Shown piece by piece: positions 1-6,599 of a stretch of 64,000 bases of DNA; within the stretch, counting starts at the first letter, position 1, and every line of letters starts with the position of its first letter. The position numbers were made by a program, and so were the translations under genes. The stretch lies in the NCBI RefSeq assembly GCF_900091315.1, contig NZ_FLSP01000039.1:1-64000 (forward strand). The letters run 5' to 3'. Origin of the DNA: Streptomyces sp. DI166. Lineage in GTDB: Bacteria; Actinomycetota; Actinomycetes; Streptomycetales; Streptomycetaceae. Under the pieces are notes generated by a model that had not been told where the DNA came from, ran no database searches, and was given only the letters and a program-made list of their open reading frames with translations.

Positions 1-348
1 TGGTTCCCGGGGGCCGGCCGCCCCCGCCAGATAGCGGCGCTCCGCGGCCTGGCGGCTGGCGACGCCCAGCGGGTCGGCCAGATCGGCCCAGCTGGCGCCG
101 ACACCCCGGGCCGCCTCGATCAGCCCGGTCTCCCAGCCCGCCAGCTGCTCGCGGACCTGCCGGAGCAGCAGCAGGGAGGCGAGGGCCTGCTCCAGGCCGA
201 TCTCATGGCCCGCCGTGTCCTCCGGCCCCTGCTGCCGGGCGGCACGAAGGACTTCGTCGATGGTCTCCAGGGCTGTCGCGGCGGCGAGGATCGACGCCGG
301 ACGGTTCGCGTCGGCGCCGGTCGGGGCCGTCCGGTCGGCCGGGGTCAT
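1..348 (-). CDS. HSP18 transcriptional regulator-like protein (partial, runs off window)
   Basis: The frame is open from an ATG at 348 on the minus strand to the window edge, so the C-terminus is missing. About 115 residues are visible: a Pro/Ala-rich start, an amphipathic helical stretch with a run of leucines, then a region reading SWADLADPLGV followed by SRQAAERRYL. That second region looks like a recognition helix that chooses among DNA sites. Small proteins of this kind are annotated in Streptomyces as HSP18 transcriptional regulators. The gene is divergent from hsp18 at 490, and two operator-like dyads lie between them, which fits a regulator of the neighbouring small heat-shock gene. 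Family assignment is from recalled sequence similarity; the regulatory link is inference. Confidence 0.7.
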   Translation of the reverse strand, partial: MTPADRTAPTGADANRPASILAAATALETIDEVLRAARQQGPEDTAGHEIGLEQALASLLLLRQVREQLAGWETGLIEAARGVGASWADLADPLGVASRQAAERRYLAGAAGPREP

Positions 349-379
349 GGCACCTCCCTCTCGGTGTCACGGTGAGCAG

Positions 380-424
380 TGTCATCCTTTGGACGACATC
401 TTGTTTGTCATCCATTCGATGACA
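380..424. promoter_or_regulatory. Two TGTCATC-type inverted repeats in the hsp18 divergent promoter
   Basis: TGTCATCCTTTGGACGACA (380-398) is an 8+8 inverted repeat with one mismatch. TGTCATCCATTCGATGACA (406-424) is a perfect 7+7 repeat with a 5-bp centre. Their starts are 26 bp apart. They sit between the divergent starts at 348 and 490; a TTGTTT at 401-406 and an A/T-rich TGCTAC at 425-430 could be the -35 and -10 of hsp18, with the second dyad lying between them. They do not resemble the HspR HAIR element (CTTGAGT-N7-ACTCAAG). Function as repressor sites is inferred from symmetry and position. Confidence 0.55.
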
Positions 425-489
425 TGCTACAACGTTATTGAGGCGCATTGGCAGTAACTGCCCACGACCAACCAGGAGGTGTTCTTCCG

Positions 490-918
490 ATGTTGATGCG
501 CACCGACCCGTTCCGTGAGCTCGACCGGCTGGCTCAGCAGCTGATGGGTCCGGGCACCTGGTCGCGGCCCACCGCGATGCCCATGGACGCCTATCGAGAG
601 GGCGACGAGTACGTGGTGGCCTTCGACATCCCCGGCGTCAGCCCCGACGCGATCGACATCGACGTGGAACGGCACATGCTGACCGTCAGGGCCGAGCGTC
701 GCCCCGCGACCAAGGACGGCGTCAAGACGGAGCTGTCGGAACGGCCGCTGGGCGTCTTCTCGCGGCAGATCATGCTCGCCGACACCCTGGACACCGAGAA
801 CATCCAGGCCGACTACGACGCGGGTGTGCTGACCCTGCGCATCCCGATCACCGAGCGGGCCAAGCCGCGCAAGATCGCCATTCGGTCCGGTTCCGACCGC
901 AAGGAGATCACCGGCTGA
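490..918 (+). CDS. hsp18: Small heat-shock protein, Hsp20/Hsp18 family
   Basis: ATP-independent cytoplasmic holdase chaperone of about 142 residues that binds unfolding proteins under heat stress. The N-terminal helix (MLMRTDPFRELDRLAQQL) is followed by the alpha-crystallin domain, roughly residues 38-130, ending with the family GVLTLRIPI motif and the IxI-type tail that docks oligomers. The ATG at 490 was chosen because AGGAGGT lies 9 nt upstream (474-480); an in-frame upstream start at 448 would place the ribosome site inside the gene. It is divergent from its likely regulator and followed by a hairpin at 944-985, so it is probably monocistronic. Confidence 0.93.
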   Translation: MLMRTDPFRELDRLAQQLMGPGTWSRPTAMPMDAYREGDEYVVAFDIPGVSPDAIDIDVERHMLTVRAERRPATKDGVKTELSERPLGVFSRQIMLADTLDTENIQADYDAGVLTLRIPITERAKPRKIAIRSGSDRKEITG

Positions 919-943
919 TCAGGGCGGACGAGAGCAGCAAGCA

Positions 944-985
944 GCGGAGGACGGGCATCTGATCTCCCCCGTGCCCGTCCCCCGC
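944..985 (+). terminator. Hairpin terminator after hsp18
   Basis: GCGGAGGACGGGCA (944-957) pairs with TGCCCGTCCCCCGC (972-985), 13 of 14 positions, around a 14-nt loop. It lies just after the hsp18 stop; no strong T run follows, as is usual in Streptomyces. Confidence 0.5.
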
Positions 986-1016
986 TTCCCTCCGGCCCAG
1001 AAGGGTGGCGGCAGAC

Positions 1017-1415
1017 GTGACGACTCTCCAGCGGGAAGCGTTCCTCGACACGGTGCGGGAACGCGGTGGATACGACACCTGGCAGGAGGCCGACCGCGCG
1101 GCCCGTGTGGTGCTCGCCCTCCTGGGCGCCCACCTGGCCGGCCAGGCACGGAACCGGCTGGCGGCACGCCTGCCGGAGGAATTCGCCAAGGTTCTGCGCA
1201 ATCCCCTGCGCAGCGCCGAGCCGCTGTCCTCGGAGCGCTTCGTGCGCGCGACGGCGGCCTGGATCGACGGGGCCACCGAGCAGACCGCCGCCTGGGACAT
1301 CGGAGCCGTCCTCAGCACGGTCGCCGACGCCGCCGACGACGATCTGCTCAAGGAGATCCTGCTCCAGCTCCCCGCGGGCTACGACCTGCTCTTCGGCCGT
1401 CCCCAGCCCGCCTGA
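1017..1415 (+). CDS. DUF2267 domain protein (first of a tandem pair)
   Basis: An all-helical protein of about 132 residues that aligns with DUF2267 along its whole length. Visible family features are the N-terminal FLDTVRERGGYDTWQEADRAARVVLALLG block, the ARLPEEF motif and the C-terminal QLPAGYDLLFG motif. The function of DUF2267 proteins is unknown; they often sit near stress and acid-tolerance genes. GTG at 1017 has AAGGG 11 nt upstream; a GTG at 1005 in the same frame is possible but lacks a ribosome site. The next gene is a clear paralogue (same RLPxE and QLPxGYxLLFG landmarks), so this is a tandem duplication, probably co-transcribed. Confidence 0.82.
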   Translation: MTTLQREAFLDTVRERGGYDTWQEADRAARVVLALLGAHLAGQARNRLAARLPEEFAKVLRNPLRSAEPLSSERFVRATAAWIDGATEQTAAWDIGAVLSTVADAADDDLLKEILLQLPAGYDLLFGRPQPA

Positions 1416-1482
1416 CCGACCGCAACCCCCGGTGCCCGCACGGCGGCACCCCGAACCCGGTGACAGAAAGGCAACCACCGCA

Positions 1483-1923
1483 GTGATGTCCGAGTCACGC
1501 TCATCGCTCCAGCAGCCGACCTACAGCCGCGCCTACGAGCAGATGCTGGAGAAGGTCCGCTACGACGGCGCCTATCCCACCCGCGAGCGGGCCGAGGAGG
1601 CCGTCCGCCTCGTCCTCGCGGGACTGGGGCGCCAGCTGACCGGCGACGAACGCGTCGAACTGGCCGCACGCCTGCCCCACGAAGCCGCCCGTATCCTCAC
1701 CGCCCAGATACCCGACACCCAGCCCCTCGGCGGCTGGGCCTTCGTCAAGGACCTCGCGACCCGCACCGGTGCCTCCCTGGCCACCACCCGCTGGGACACC
1801 GGATCCGTCTTCGCCGCCGTCTCGGCCCACGCGGGCCCCGACCTGGTGACCCGTATCCTGCGGCAACTCCCCTCCGGCTACGCGCTGTTGTTCGGCCGCG
1901 CCGAACTGACTCCCGCCGCGTAG
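1483..1923 (+). CDS. DUF2267 domain protein (second of a tandem pair)
   Basis: About 146 residues, homologous to the upstream gene: YEQMLEKVRYDGAYPTRERAEEAVRLVL at the N-terminus, AARLPHEAAR in the middle and RQLPSGYALLFGR at the end. GTG at 1483 is taken as the start because GAAAGG (1466-1471) is well spaced; the ATG directly after it (1486) is the alternative. A much longer open frame from 1066 is only the GC-driven extension across the first paralogue. The product is predicted to be soluble and cytoplasmic. A 12-bp hairpin follows at 1939-1979 and likely ends the two-gene unit. Confidence 0.82.
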   Translation: MMSESRSSLQQPTYSRAYEQMLEKVRYDGAYPTRERAEEAVRLVLAGLGRQLTGDERVELAARLPHEAARILTAQIPDTQPLGGWAFVKDLATRTGASLATTRWDTGSVFAAVSAHAGPDLVTRILRQLPSGYALLFGRAELTPAA

Positions 1924-1938
1924 CCGGCGACCCGCGCA

Positions 1939-1979
1939 CGCGGGGCGGACGTGACGCGGCTGCCGCTGTCCGCCCCGCG
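1939..1979 (+). terminator. Hairpin terminator after the DUF2267 pair
   Basis: CGCGGGGCGGAC (1939-1950) pairs perfectly with GTCCGCCCCGCG (1968-1979) with a 17-nt loop, 15 nt after the stop codon. Confidence 0.55.
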
Positions 1980-2088
1980 CGGTTCCGGGCCCGGCCCGTG
2001 TCCCCTGGTCGCCATGGCGGCCCGGCCCGAGGGCGGCGAGAATGGGACTGCCCTGCCCGGAGACCCGATCAAGCGCAGGTGATCGCCC

Positions 2089-2925
2089 ATGTGCCGATGG
2101 CTCGCCTACTCCGGCACGCCCCAGTTGCTCGACACCATCCTCTACCGGCCCTCCCACTCACTGATCGACCAGAGCCTGCACTCCCGGCTGGGCGTCGAGA
2201 CTACGAACGGCGACGGCTTCGGCATCGGCTGGTACGCGCAGGAGCACCTCGACTCCCCGGCCCTGTTCCGGGAGATCGGCCCCGCCTGGAACAACCGCAA
2301 CCTGCGGGAAGTCGCGGGCCATGTCCGCTCCCCGCTGTTCTTCGCCCACATCCGCGCCTCGACCGGCACGGCGGTGCAGCAGACCAACTGCCACCCGTTC
2401 CGGCACGGCCGCTGGATGTGGATGCACAACGGCGCCATCGAGGACTTCCACCTCATGCGCCGCGAGCTGGCCATGCTCGTCGACCCCGCGCTGTACTCCG
2501 CCATCGAGGGCAGTACCGACTCGGAGACGATGTTCTATCTGGCGCTCACCCTCGGCCTCGACAAGGACCCGCCGGGCGCCGTGGCCCGCATGGTGGGCGT
2601 GGTGGAACGCAGCGGACGCAACCACGGCGTTCGGCACCCGATGCAGATGACGATCGCGGTGTCCAACGGCGAACGCTTGTGGGCCTTCCGCTACTCGACC
2701 GAGGGGGCCTCCCGCTCGCTGTTCTACAGCACCCGCGTGGACGCCCTGCGCAAACTGCACCCGGACATCGGGTTCCTGCGCGAGGTCTCCGACGACACCC
2801 GCCTCATCGTCTCCGAACCCCTCGGTGACCTCCCGGGCGCATGGCACGAGGTCCCCGAGAGCACATACGGCGTCGTCCACGCCGGAGCCGACGAGATGCA
2901 TCCCTTCACGCCGGAACCGGCCTGA
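2089..2925 (+). CDS. Class II glutamine amidotransferase (YafJ/EgtC-like)
   Basis: A 278-residue Ntn-fold amidohydrolase. The second residue is cysteine (MCRWLAYSG), the nucleophile exposed when Met is removed. Family landmarks follow: NGDGFGIGWYA near residues 40-50, HIRASTG near 87 and NCHPF plus HNGAIEDF between 98 and 120, the oxyanion-hole and Gln-binding region. EgtC-type relatives hydrolyse gamma-glutamyl amides, for example in ergothioneine synthesis, but no other egt gene is nearby, so the substrate is not known. It stands alone, with a terminator-like hairpin (2936-2962) before the convergent methyltransferase. Confidence 0.88.
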   Translation: MCRWLAYSGTPQLLDTILYRPSHSLIDQSLHSRLGVETTNGDGFGIGWYAQEHLDSPALFREIGPAWNNRNLREVAGHVRSPLFFAHIRASTGTAVQQTNCHPFRHGRWMWMHNGAIEDFHLMRRELAMLVDPALYSAIEGSTDSETMFYLALTLGLDKDPPGAVARMVGVVERSGRNHGVRHPMQMTIAVSNGERLWAFRYSTEGASRSLFYSTRVDALRKLHPDIGFLREVSDDTRLIVSEPLGDLPGAWHEVPESTYGVVHAGADEMHPFTPEPA

Positions 2926-2935
2926 CACACCCCGG

Positions 2936-2962
2936 GCGGGGCACCCGTGACGCGTGCCCCGC
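2936..2962. terminator. Hairpin between convergent genes
   Basis: GCGGGGCAC (2936-2944) pairs with GTGCCCCGC (2954-2962). It lies between the amidotransferase and the convergent methyltransferase and could serve both. Confidence 0.45.
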
Positions 2963-3016
2963 GAGTCGGTGACACCGAGCCGGTGGATCAGCGGGTGGGT
3001 GCAGCCGCCGTGGTGC

Positions 3017-3805
3017 TCAGCCCACGGGGACGAGAGTCAGGTACGCCAGGCCCAGGACACCCCGGTATCCCCGCAGCCATGTAGCGCGGTGCCGCTCGAC
3101 GCGGTCCCGGGTCTCCTTCGCCAGGGGGTGATCCGGGTTGGCGGCCAGCCACTCCTCGACATCGGCCTGGTAGGCCGACTCGAACTCCTCCCACTCGTCG
3201 TTGTTCGCCGTCTCGATCCAGGCGGGACGGAAGCCCGCGGCAACGGCCAGGTCGACAAGCCCCGCCAGGTCGTAGAACTCGGCAGCCGAGGCGTCCGGCC
3301 ACATCGTGGCCAACTCAGCGTCGGTGGGCGGGCGTTGCCAGAACCCCTCGCCGAGGACGACTCGGCCGCCCGGATTGACCAGACGGCGCAGGGCGGGCAG
3401 GGCGGCCTTGATGTGCTCGGGCGGCCGGGCATCACTGAGGGCCTGACTGGCACCGAGGCAGAGCACTACGTCGGCGGGTTCCAGGGTGCCGTCGATGGCG
3501 GACTCCTGTACGAAGCCGACGCGTTCGGCCAGCCCGCGGGACTCGGCGTTGGCGCGTCCGCGGGCCAGGTCGTCCTCATTGAGGTCGACACCCATCCCGG
3601 TCGCGGCGGGTGTCGCTTCGAGGAGGCGGAGCATGAACTCGCCCCAGCCGCAGCCGATGTCGAGCACTGATGTCGGCGGTGCCGAGGTGTGCGGTGCCGA
3701 CAGTCGGCGGATCATCCTGTGCGCCCGCTCCTCGGAGAGGGGGCCGTGGAAAGTGAGTCGGGTCAACCGCGGCGGCTCGGTGGTGTCGTCCATGAGCCTG
3801 AACAT
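3017..3805 (-). CDS. SAM-dependent methyltransferase, class I
   Basis: About 262 residues with a Rossmann methyltransferase core. Motif I VLDIGCGWGEF is near residues 47-57, the acidic loop GVDLNEDDLARG about 25 residues later, then DVVLCLGASQAL and the LVNPGGRVVLGEGFWQ strand. The C-terminal WLRGYRGVLGLAYLTLVP segment is typical of small-molecule methyltransferases. The ATG at 3805 is used; an ATG at 3793 and a GTG at 3844 are also in frame and none has a good ribosome site, so the message may be leaderless. The substrate cannot be told from context. Confidence 0.8.
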   Translation of the reverse strand: MFRLMDDTTEPPRLTRLTFHGPLSEERAHRMIRRLSAPHTSAPPTSVLDIGCGWGEFMLRLLEATPAATGMGVDLNEDDLARGRANAESRGLAERVGFVQESAIDGTLEPADVVLCLGASQALSDARPPEHIKAALPALRRLVNPGGRVVLGEGFWQRPPTDAELATMWPDASAAEFYDLAGLVDLAVAAGFRPAWIETANNDEWEEFESAYQADVEEWLAANPDHPLAKETRDRVERHRATWLRGYRGVLGLAYLTLVPVG

Positions 3806-4051
3806 TACGGAGGCATGATCGGCGACGGCACCGGTTTTCCCCACGGATCGTCAGGGCGGGCCGCCGACAGTTCAACTCGGGAAGTCAAGCAGGACACAGC
3901 TCATGTACGTACTATCGCTACGGCACCACTTGCAGCAGTAACCGCTACTGCTGACATGGGACCAGGCAGAACAGTCAGACGCGTTGGACTTCGCATACGC
4001 CGGAAGTCACTGCCTCGTGCAGACCCGGCGCCGAACAAGGATGTGAGCACC

Positions 4052-4774
4052 GTGTCCAATACCACCGCCGAATCGAGCGGGTTGACGTCGCAGTACAGCG
4101 CCCAGGTGGCCGGCGACCTCGAACGCAACCTCAAGGAACAGGAACGCATCAGCGGCGAGATCGAGGCACTGCAGACGCAGCTCGCCGCGCTGCGCCACGA
4201 CCACGCCGTCCTGGTGAACATCCAGCAGGCACTGAGCGCTTCGGCACCGGCCGATGTCACCGACACCGCGGCCGATGTCACCGACACCGCGGCCGATGTC
4301 ACCGACTCCTCGGCCGACGTCACCCAGACCGCGGCCGACACCGCGGCGCCGACGGCACCCGAGGAGCCGGCAGTCACCTCCGAGGCCGCTCCCGCCGCCA
4401 AGGTGCCCGCCCCGCGCACCAAGCGGGCGAGCACCGCCAAGACGGTCAAGGCCAAGAAGACCGGCACCGCCACGCGCAAGCGGACCAGCACCAAGAAGGC
4501 CGCCACGGCCAAGCCCGCGACGTCGGCCTCGCCCACGCTGGTCGACCTCGTCCGCGCACACCTGGCGGGCCAGAGCGAGCCTCGCAGCGCCACGGAGATC
4601 GCCGCCGAACTGGGACGGCAGCACCCCGAGCGCAACGTCAAGACCACGGTCGTACGTACGACACTGGAAGGGCTCGTGGCCAAGAGCCAGGCGGAGCGCA
4701 GCAAGCAGGGGAAGTCGGTCTTCTACACCGCCCCGGAGGCCAAGCCGAAGGACAAGGACAAGGAGAAGGAGTAG
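4052..4774 (+). CDS. Winged-helix regulatory protein with histone H1-like Lys/Ala linker
   Basis: About 240 residues in three parts. The first (about 10-70) is a coiled coil (LERNLKEQERISGEIEALQTQLAAL). The second (about 70-155) is a low-complexity linker that starts with repeated ADVTDTA units and becomes a Lys/Ala/Thr-rich tail like eukaryotic histone H1. The third (about 160-225) is a C-terminal winged helix (TLVDLVRAHLAG, SATEIAAELGR, NVKTTVVRTTLEGLVAKS). This suggests a nucleoid or regulatory DNA-binding protein. GTG at 4052 has AAGGA about 10 nt upstream; the frame is open much further back to 3689 by GC bias. It is followed by the BtrH-like gene 46 nt downstream. Confidence 0.78.
   Translation: MSNTTAESSGLTSQYSAQVAGDLERNLKEQERISGEIEALQTQLAALRHDHAVLVNIQQALSASAPADVTDTAADVTDTAADVTDSSADVTQTAADTAAPTAPEEPAVTSEAAPAAKVPAPRTKRASTAKTVKAKKTGTATRKRTSTKKAATAKPATSASPTLVDLVRAHLAGQSEPRSATEIAAELGRQHPERNVKTTVVRTTLEGLVAKSQAERSKQGKSVFYTAPEAKPKDKDKEKE
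4249..4332. repeat. Four 21-bp in-frame tandem units coding ADVTDTA
   Basis: Two identical 21-bp units (4249-4269, 4270-4290) are followed by two degenerate ones (4291-4311, 4312-4332). They encode the acidic ADVTD(T/S)(A/S) repeats of the winged-helix protein linker. Identity between the first two copies suggests recent slippage. Confidence 0.8.
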
Positions 4775-4820
4775 GAGTCCATGCCCCCGGCCGATCTGAT
4801 CCGTCCAGGGAAGCAGGGAC

Positions 4821-5804
4821 ATGGCCACCGTACGAGGCATTGATGTCCGCGGTACGCAGCACTGCGAGACGACGGCGTCAGGGGTCCTGCTGCGGCAGCA
4901 GGGACTCGATCTGTCCGAGCCCATGCTCTTCGGCCTCGGTTCGGGTCTGTCCTTCGTCTACTGGGACAGCAAGAACATGGGCTTCCCCTTTCTCGGGGGC
5001 CGGGTCAAGCCGTTCGAGCTGACCCGGAATCTCGCCGACGGACTCGGTCTTGAGCTGGTTGTGCAGGAGACCACCTCGCCTCGCAGGGCTTGGGAGAATG
5101 TGGCGGCCCGCATCGACGCGGGCCGCCCAGTCGGGCTGCAACTCGACAGTTACTACCTGGACTACTTCTCGTCCAAGGTGCACTTCGCCGGTCATGTCGT
5201 CGCCCTGTACGGCTACGACGACACCGACGCCTATCTGGTGGACACCGAGCAGCAGGGCGGTGCGGTCACCACCAGCCTGGCGAGCCTCGCCGAGGCGCGC
5301 GCGGCGCGCGGCCCCATGGCGGCCAAGCACCGCTCCTTCACCCTCACCGCTCCCCCGGAACCGCCGTCTCTCCATGACCGGATCGTCCCCGCCGTCACGG
5401 CCTGCGCCGAGGCGTTCCTCAACCCGCCCATCGCCAACCTCGGGCAACGGGGCATCGACAAGGCGGGGAAGCTGGTGCGCACATGGCTGCGGCGCACCGA
5501 GCGTCCGGACCGGGACCTCCCGCAGGCGGCACTCCTGATGGAGCGGGCGGGCACGGGCGGTGCGCTGTTCCGCAACCTCTACCGCGACTTCCTCGCGGAA
5601 TGCGCCGAGTTGCTCGACAGCGAACGCCTGCGCACCGGCCATCGACTGTACGCGGAGGCGGCGACCCTGTGGACCGAGGTCGCCGAACTCATCACCAAGG
5701 CCGGTGTGTCGGGCGATGCGCACTGCCTCGAACAGGCGGGCTCGCTCCTGCACGACATCGCACGCGTGGAACGGGAGGCGATGCAGACGTTGAGCGGCCT
5801 GTAG
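4821..5804 (+). CDS. BtrH N-terminal domain protein with DUF4872
   Basis: A 327-residue protein. The N-terminal part (RGTQHCETTASGVLLRQQG) holds Cys15, with a possible catalytic partner in HFAGHVVALYGYDDTDAYLVDT at about residues 120-140; this is the papain-like or transacylase arrangement of BtrH, which transfers acyl groups in butirosin synthesis. The C-terminal helical half matches DUF4872. No aminoglycoside genes are near, so the acyl acceptor is unknown. It follows the winged-helix gene on the same strand with a 46-nt gap and may be co-transcribed with it. The next gene converges. Confidence 0.82.
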   Translation: MATVRGIDVRGTQHCETTASGVLLRQQGLDLSEPMLFGLGSGLSFVYWDSKNMGFPFLGGRVKPFELTRNLADGLGLELVVQETTSPRRAWENVAARIDAGRPVGLQLDSYYLDYFSSKVHFAGHVVALYGYDDTDAYLVDTEQQGGAVTTSLASLAEARAARGPMAAKHRSFTLTAPPEPPSLHDRIVPAVTACAEAFLNPPIANLGQRGIDKAGKLVRTWLRRTERPDRDLPQAALLMERAGTGGALFRNLYRDFLAECAELLDSERLRTGHRLYAEAATLWTEVAELITKAGVSGDAHCLEQAGSLLHDIARVEREAMQTLSGL

Positions 5805-5820
5805 CTCGGTCGCCGCACGG

Positions 5821-6399
5821 CTACGGGTAGAGCTTCTCCCCCTTCGCCAGCATCGCCACGAACTTCTCGATCCGGCGGGCCCGGGTCTCGGGGCGCTTGG
5901 CGTCGTGGACGCGGTGCAGGATGGCGAACCGGTTCTGGCTGTTGAGGGTGGCGAAGAAGGCCGCCGCGGCGGGTTCGGCGTCCAGGGCGGCGGCCAGGTC
6001 GTCCGGAACCTCGGCGGTGCTGGGGCTGTCGTAGGCCGCGTCCCAGCGGCCGTCGGCCTTCGCGCGGTCGATCTCGGCCTGCCCCGGCGGACGCATCCGG
6101 CCGCTCTCGATCAGGGCGGCCACCTTCTCCCGGTTGATCTTCGACCATTTGCTGCGCCCCGTGCGCGGGGTGAACCGCTGAAGCCACCACTGGTCGTCGA
6201 ACTTGGCCTTCTGGCCGTCGATCCAGCCGTAGCAGAGGGCCACCTCCACCGCCTGCGCGTAGGTCAACGCGGCGACTCCGGGCGCCTTCTTGCGCAGTTT
6301 GAGCCAAATCCCGGGCGAGGAGGCGTGGTTGTTCGCCAGCCATGTCTCGAAGTCCTCGGCGGTGCCGAAGACGACGGTCTCCAAGTCCTGTGTCACGTC
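5821..6399 (-). CDS. YdeI/OmpD-associated family protein (bacteriocin-protection type)
   Basis: About 192 residues matching the YdeI/OmdA family along its length: VFGTAEDFETWLANNH at the start, GIWLKLRKKAPG, VEVALCYGWIDGQ, the WLQRFTPRTGRSKWSKIN signature, SGRMRPPGQAEIDRAKADGRW and the RARRIEKFVAMLAKGEKLYP end. Relatives have been linked to resistance to membrane-active peptides, but the biochemistry is unknown. GTG at 6399 matches where the family begins; an in-frame TTG at 6450 would add 17 unconserved residues. It is divergent from the large secreted protein at 6600. Confidence 0.82.
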   Translation of the reverse strand, partial: DVTQDLETVVFGTAEDFETWLANNHASSPGIWLKLRKKAPGVAALTYAQAVEVALCYGWIDGQKAKFDDQWWLQRFTPRTGRSKWSKINREKVAALIESGRMRPPGQAEIDRAKADGRWDAAYDSPSTAEVPDDLAAALDAEPAAAAFFATLNSQNRFAILHRVHDAKRPETRARRIEKFVAMLAKGEKLYP

Positions 6400-6451
6400 A
6401 GTAGAAAACCACACACCACTGACACCGCGACTTCTTCGGGGATCAATCAAT

Positions 6452-6474
6452 CTTTGTACTTCTTGTGTACAAAG
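6452..6474. promoter_or_regulatory. CTTTGTAC-N7-GTACAAAG palindrome in a divergent promoter
   Basis: A perfect 8+8 inverted repeat with a 7-bp centre in the A/T-rich gap between 6399 and 6600. A second candidate is the AACGTT core with a TCC flank near 6499-6508, similar to half of a LacI-family sugar operator. No regulator is adjacent, so the binding protein is unknown. Confidence 0.4.
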
Positions 6475-6599
6475 CTATGGACGCACCGGAAGAAGTCTTT
6501 TAACGTTTCCCGCGCGCCACAGCACTCTGCTCCACCCACCCGCTGCACCCGCCACCCGCAGCCCGGCTCCGTATGCGATACGAGCCGTGAGGAGGACGT

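Noticed and set aside
1066..1482. Long N-terminal extension of the second DUF2267 gene through the first one
   Set aside because: The extension is Arg/Ser/Pro-rich, out of frame with the first DUF2267 gene, and the family start is at 1483.
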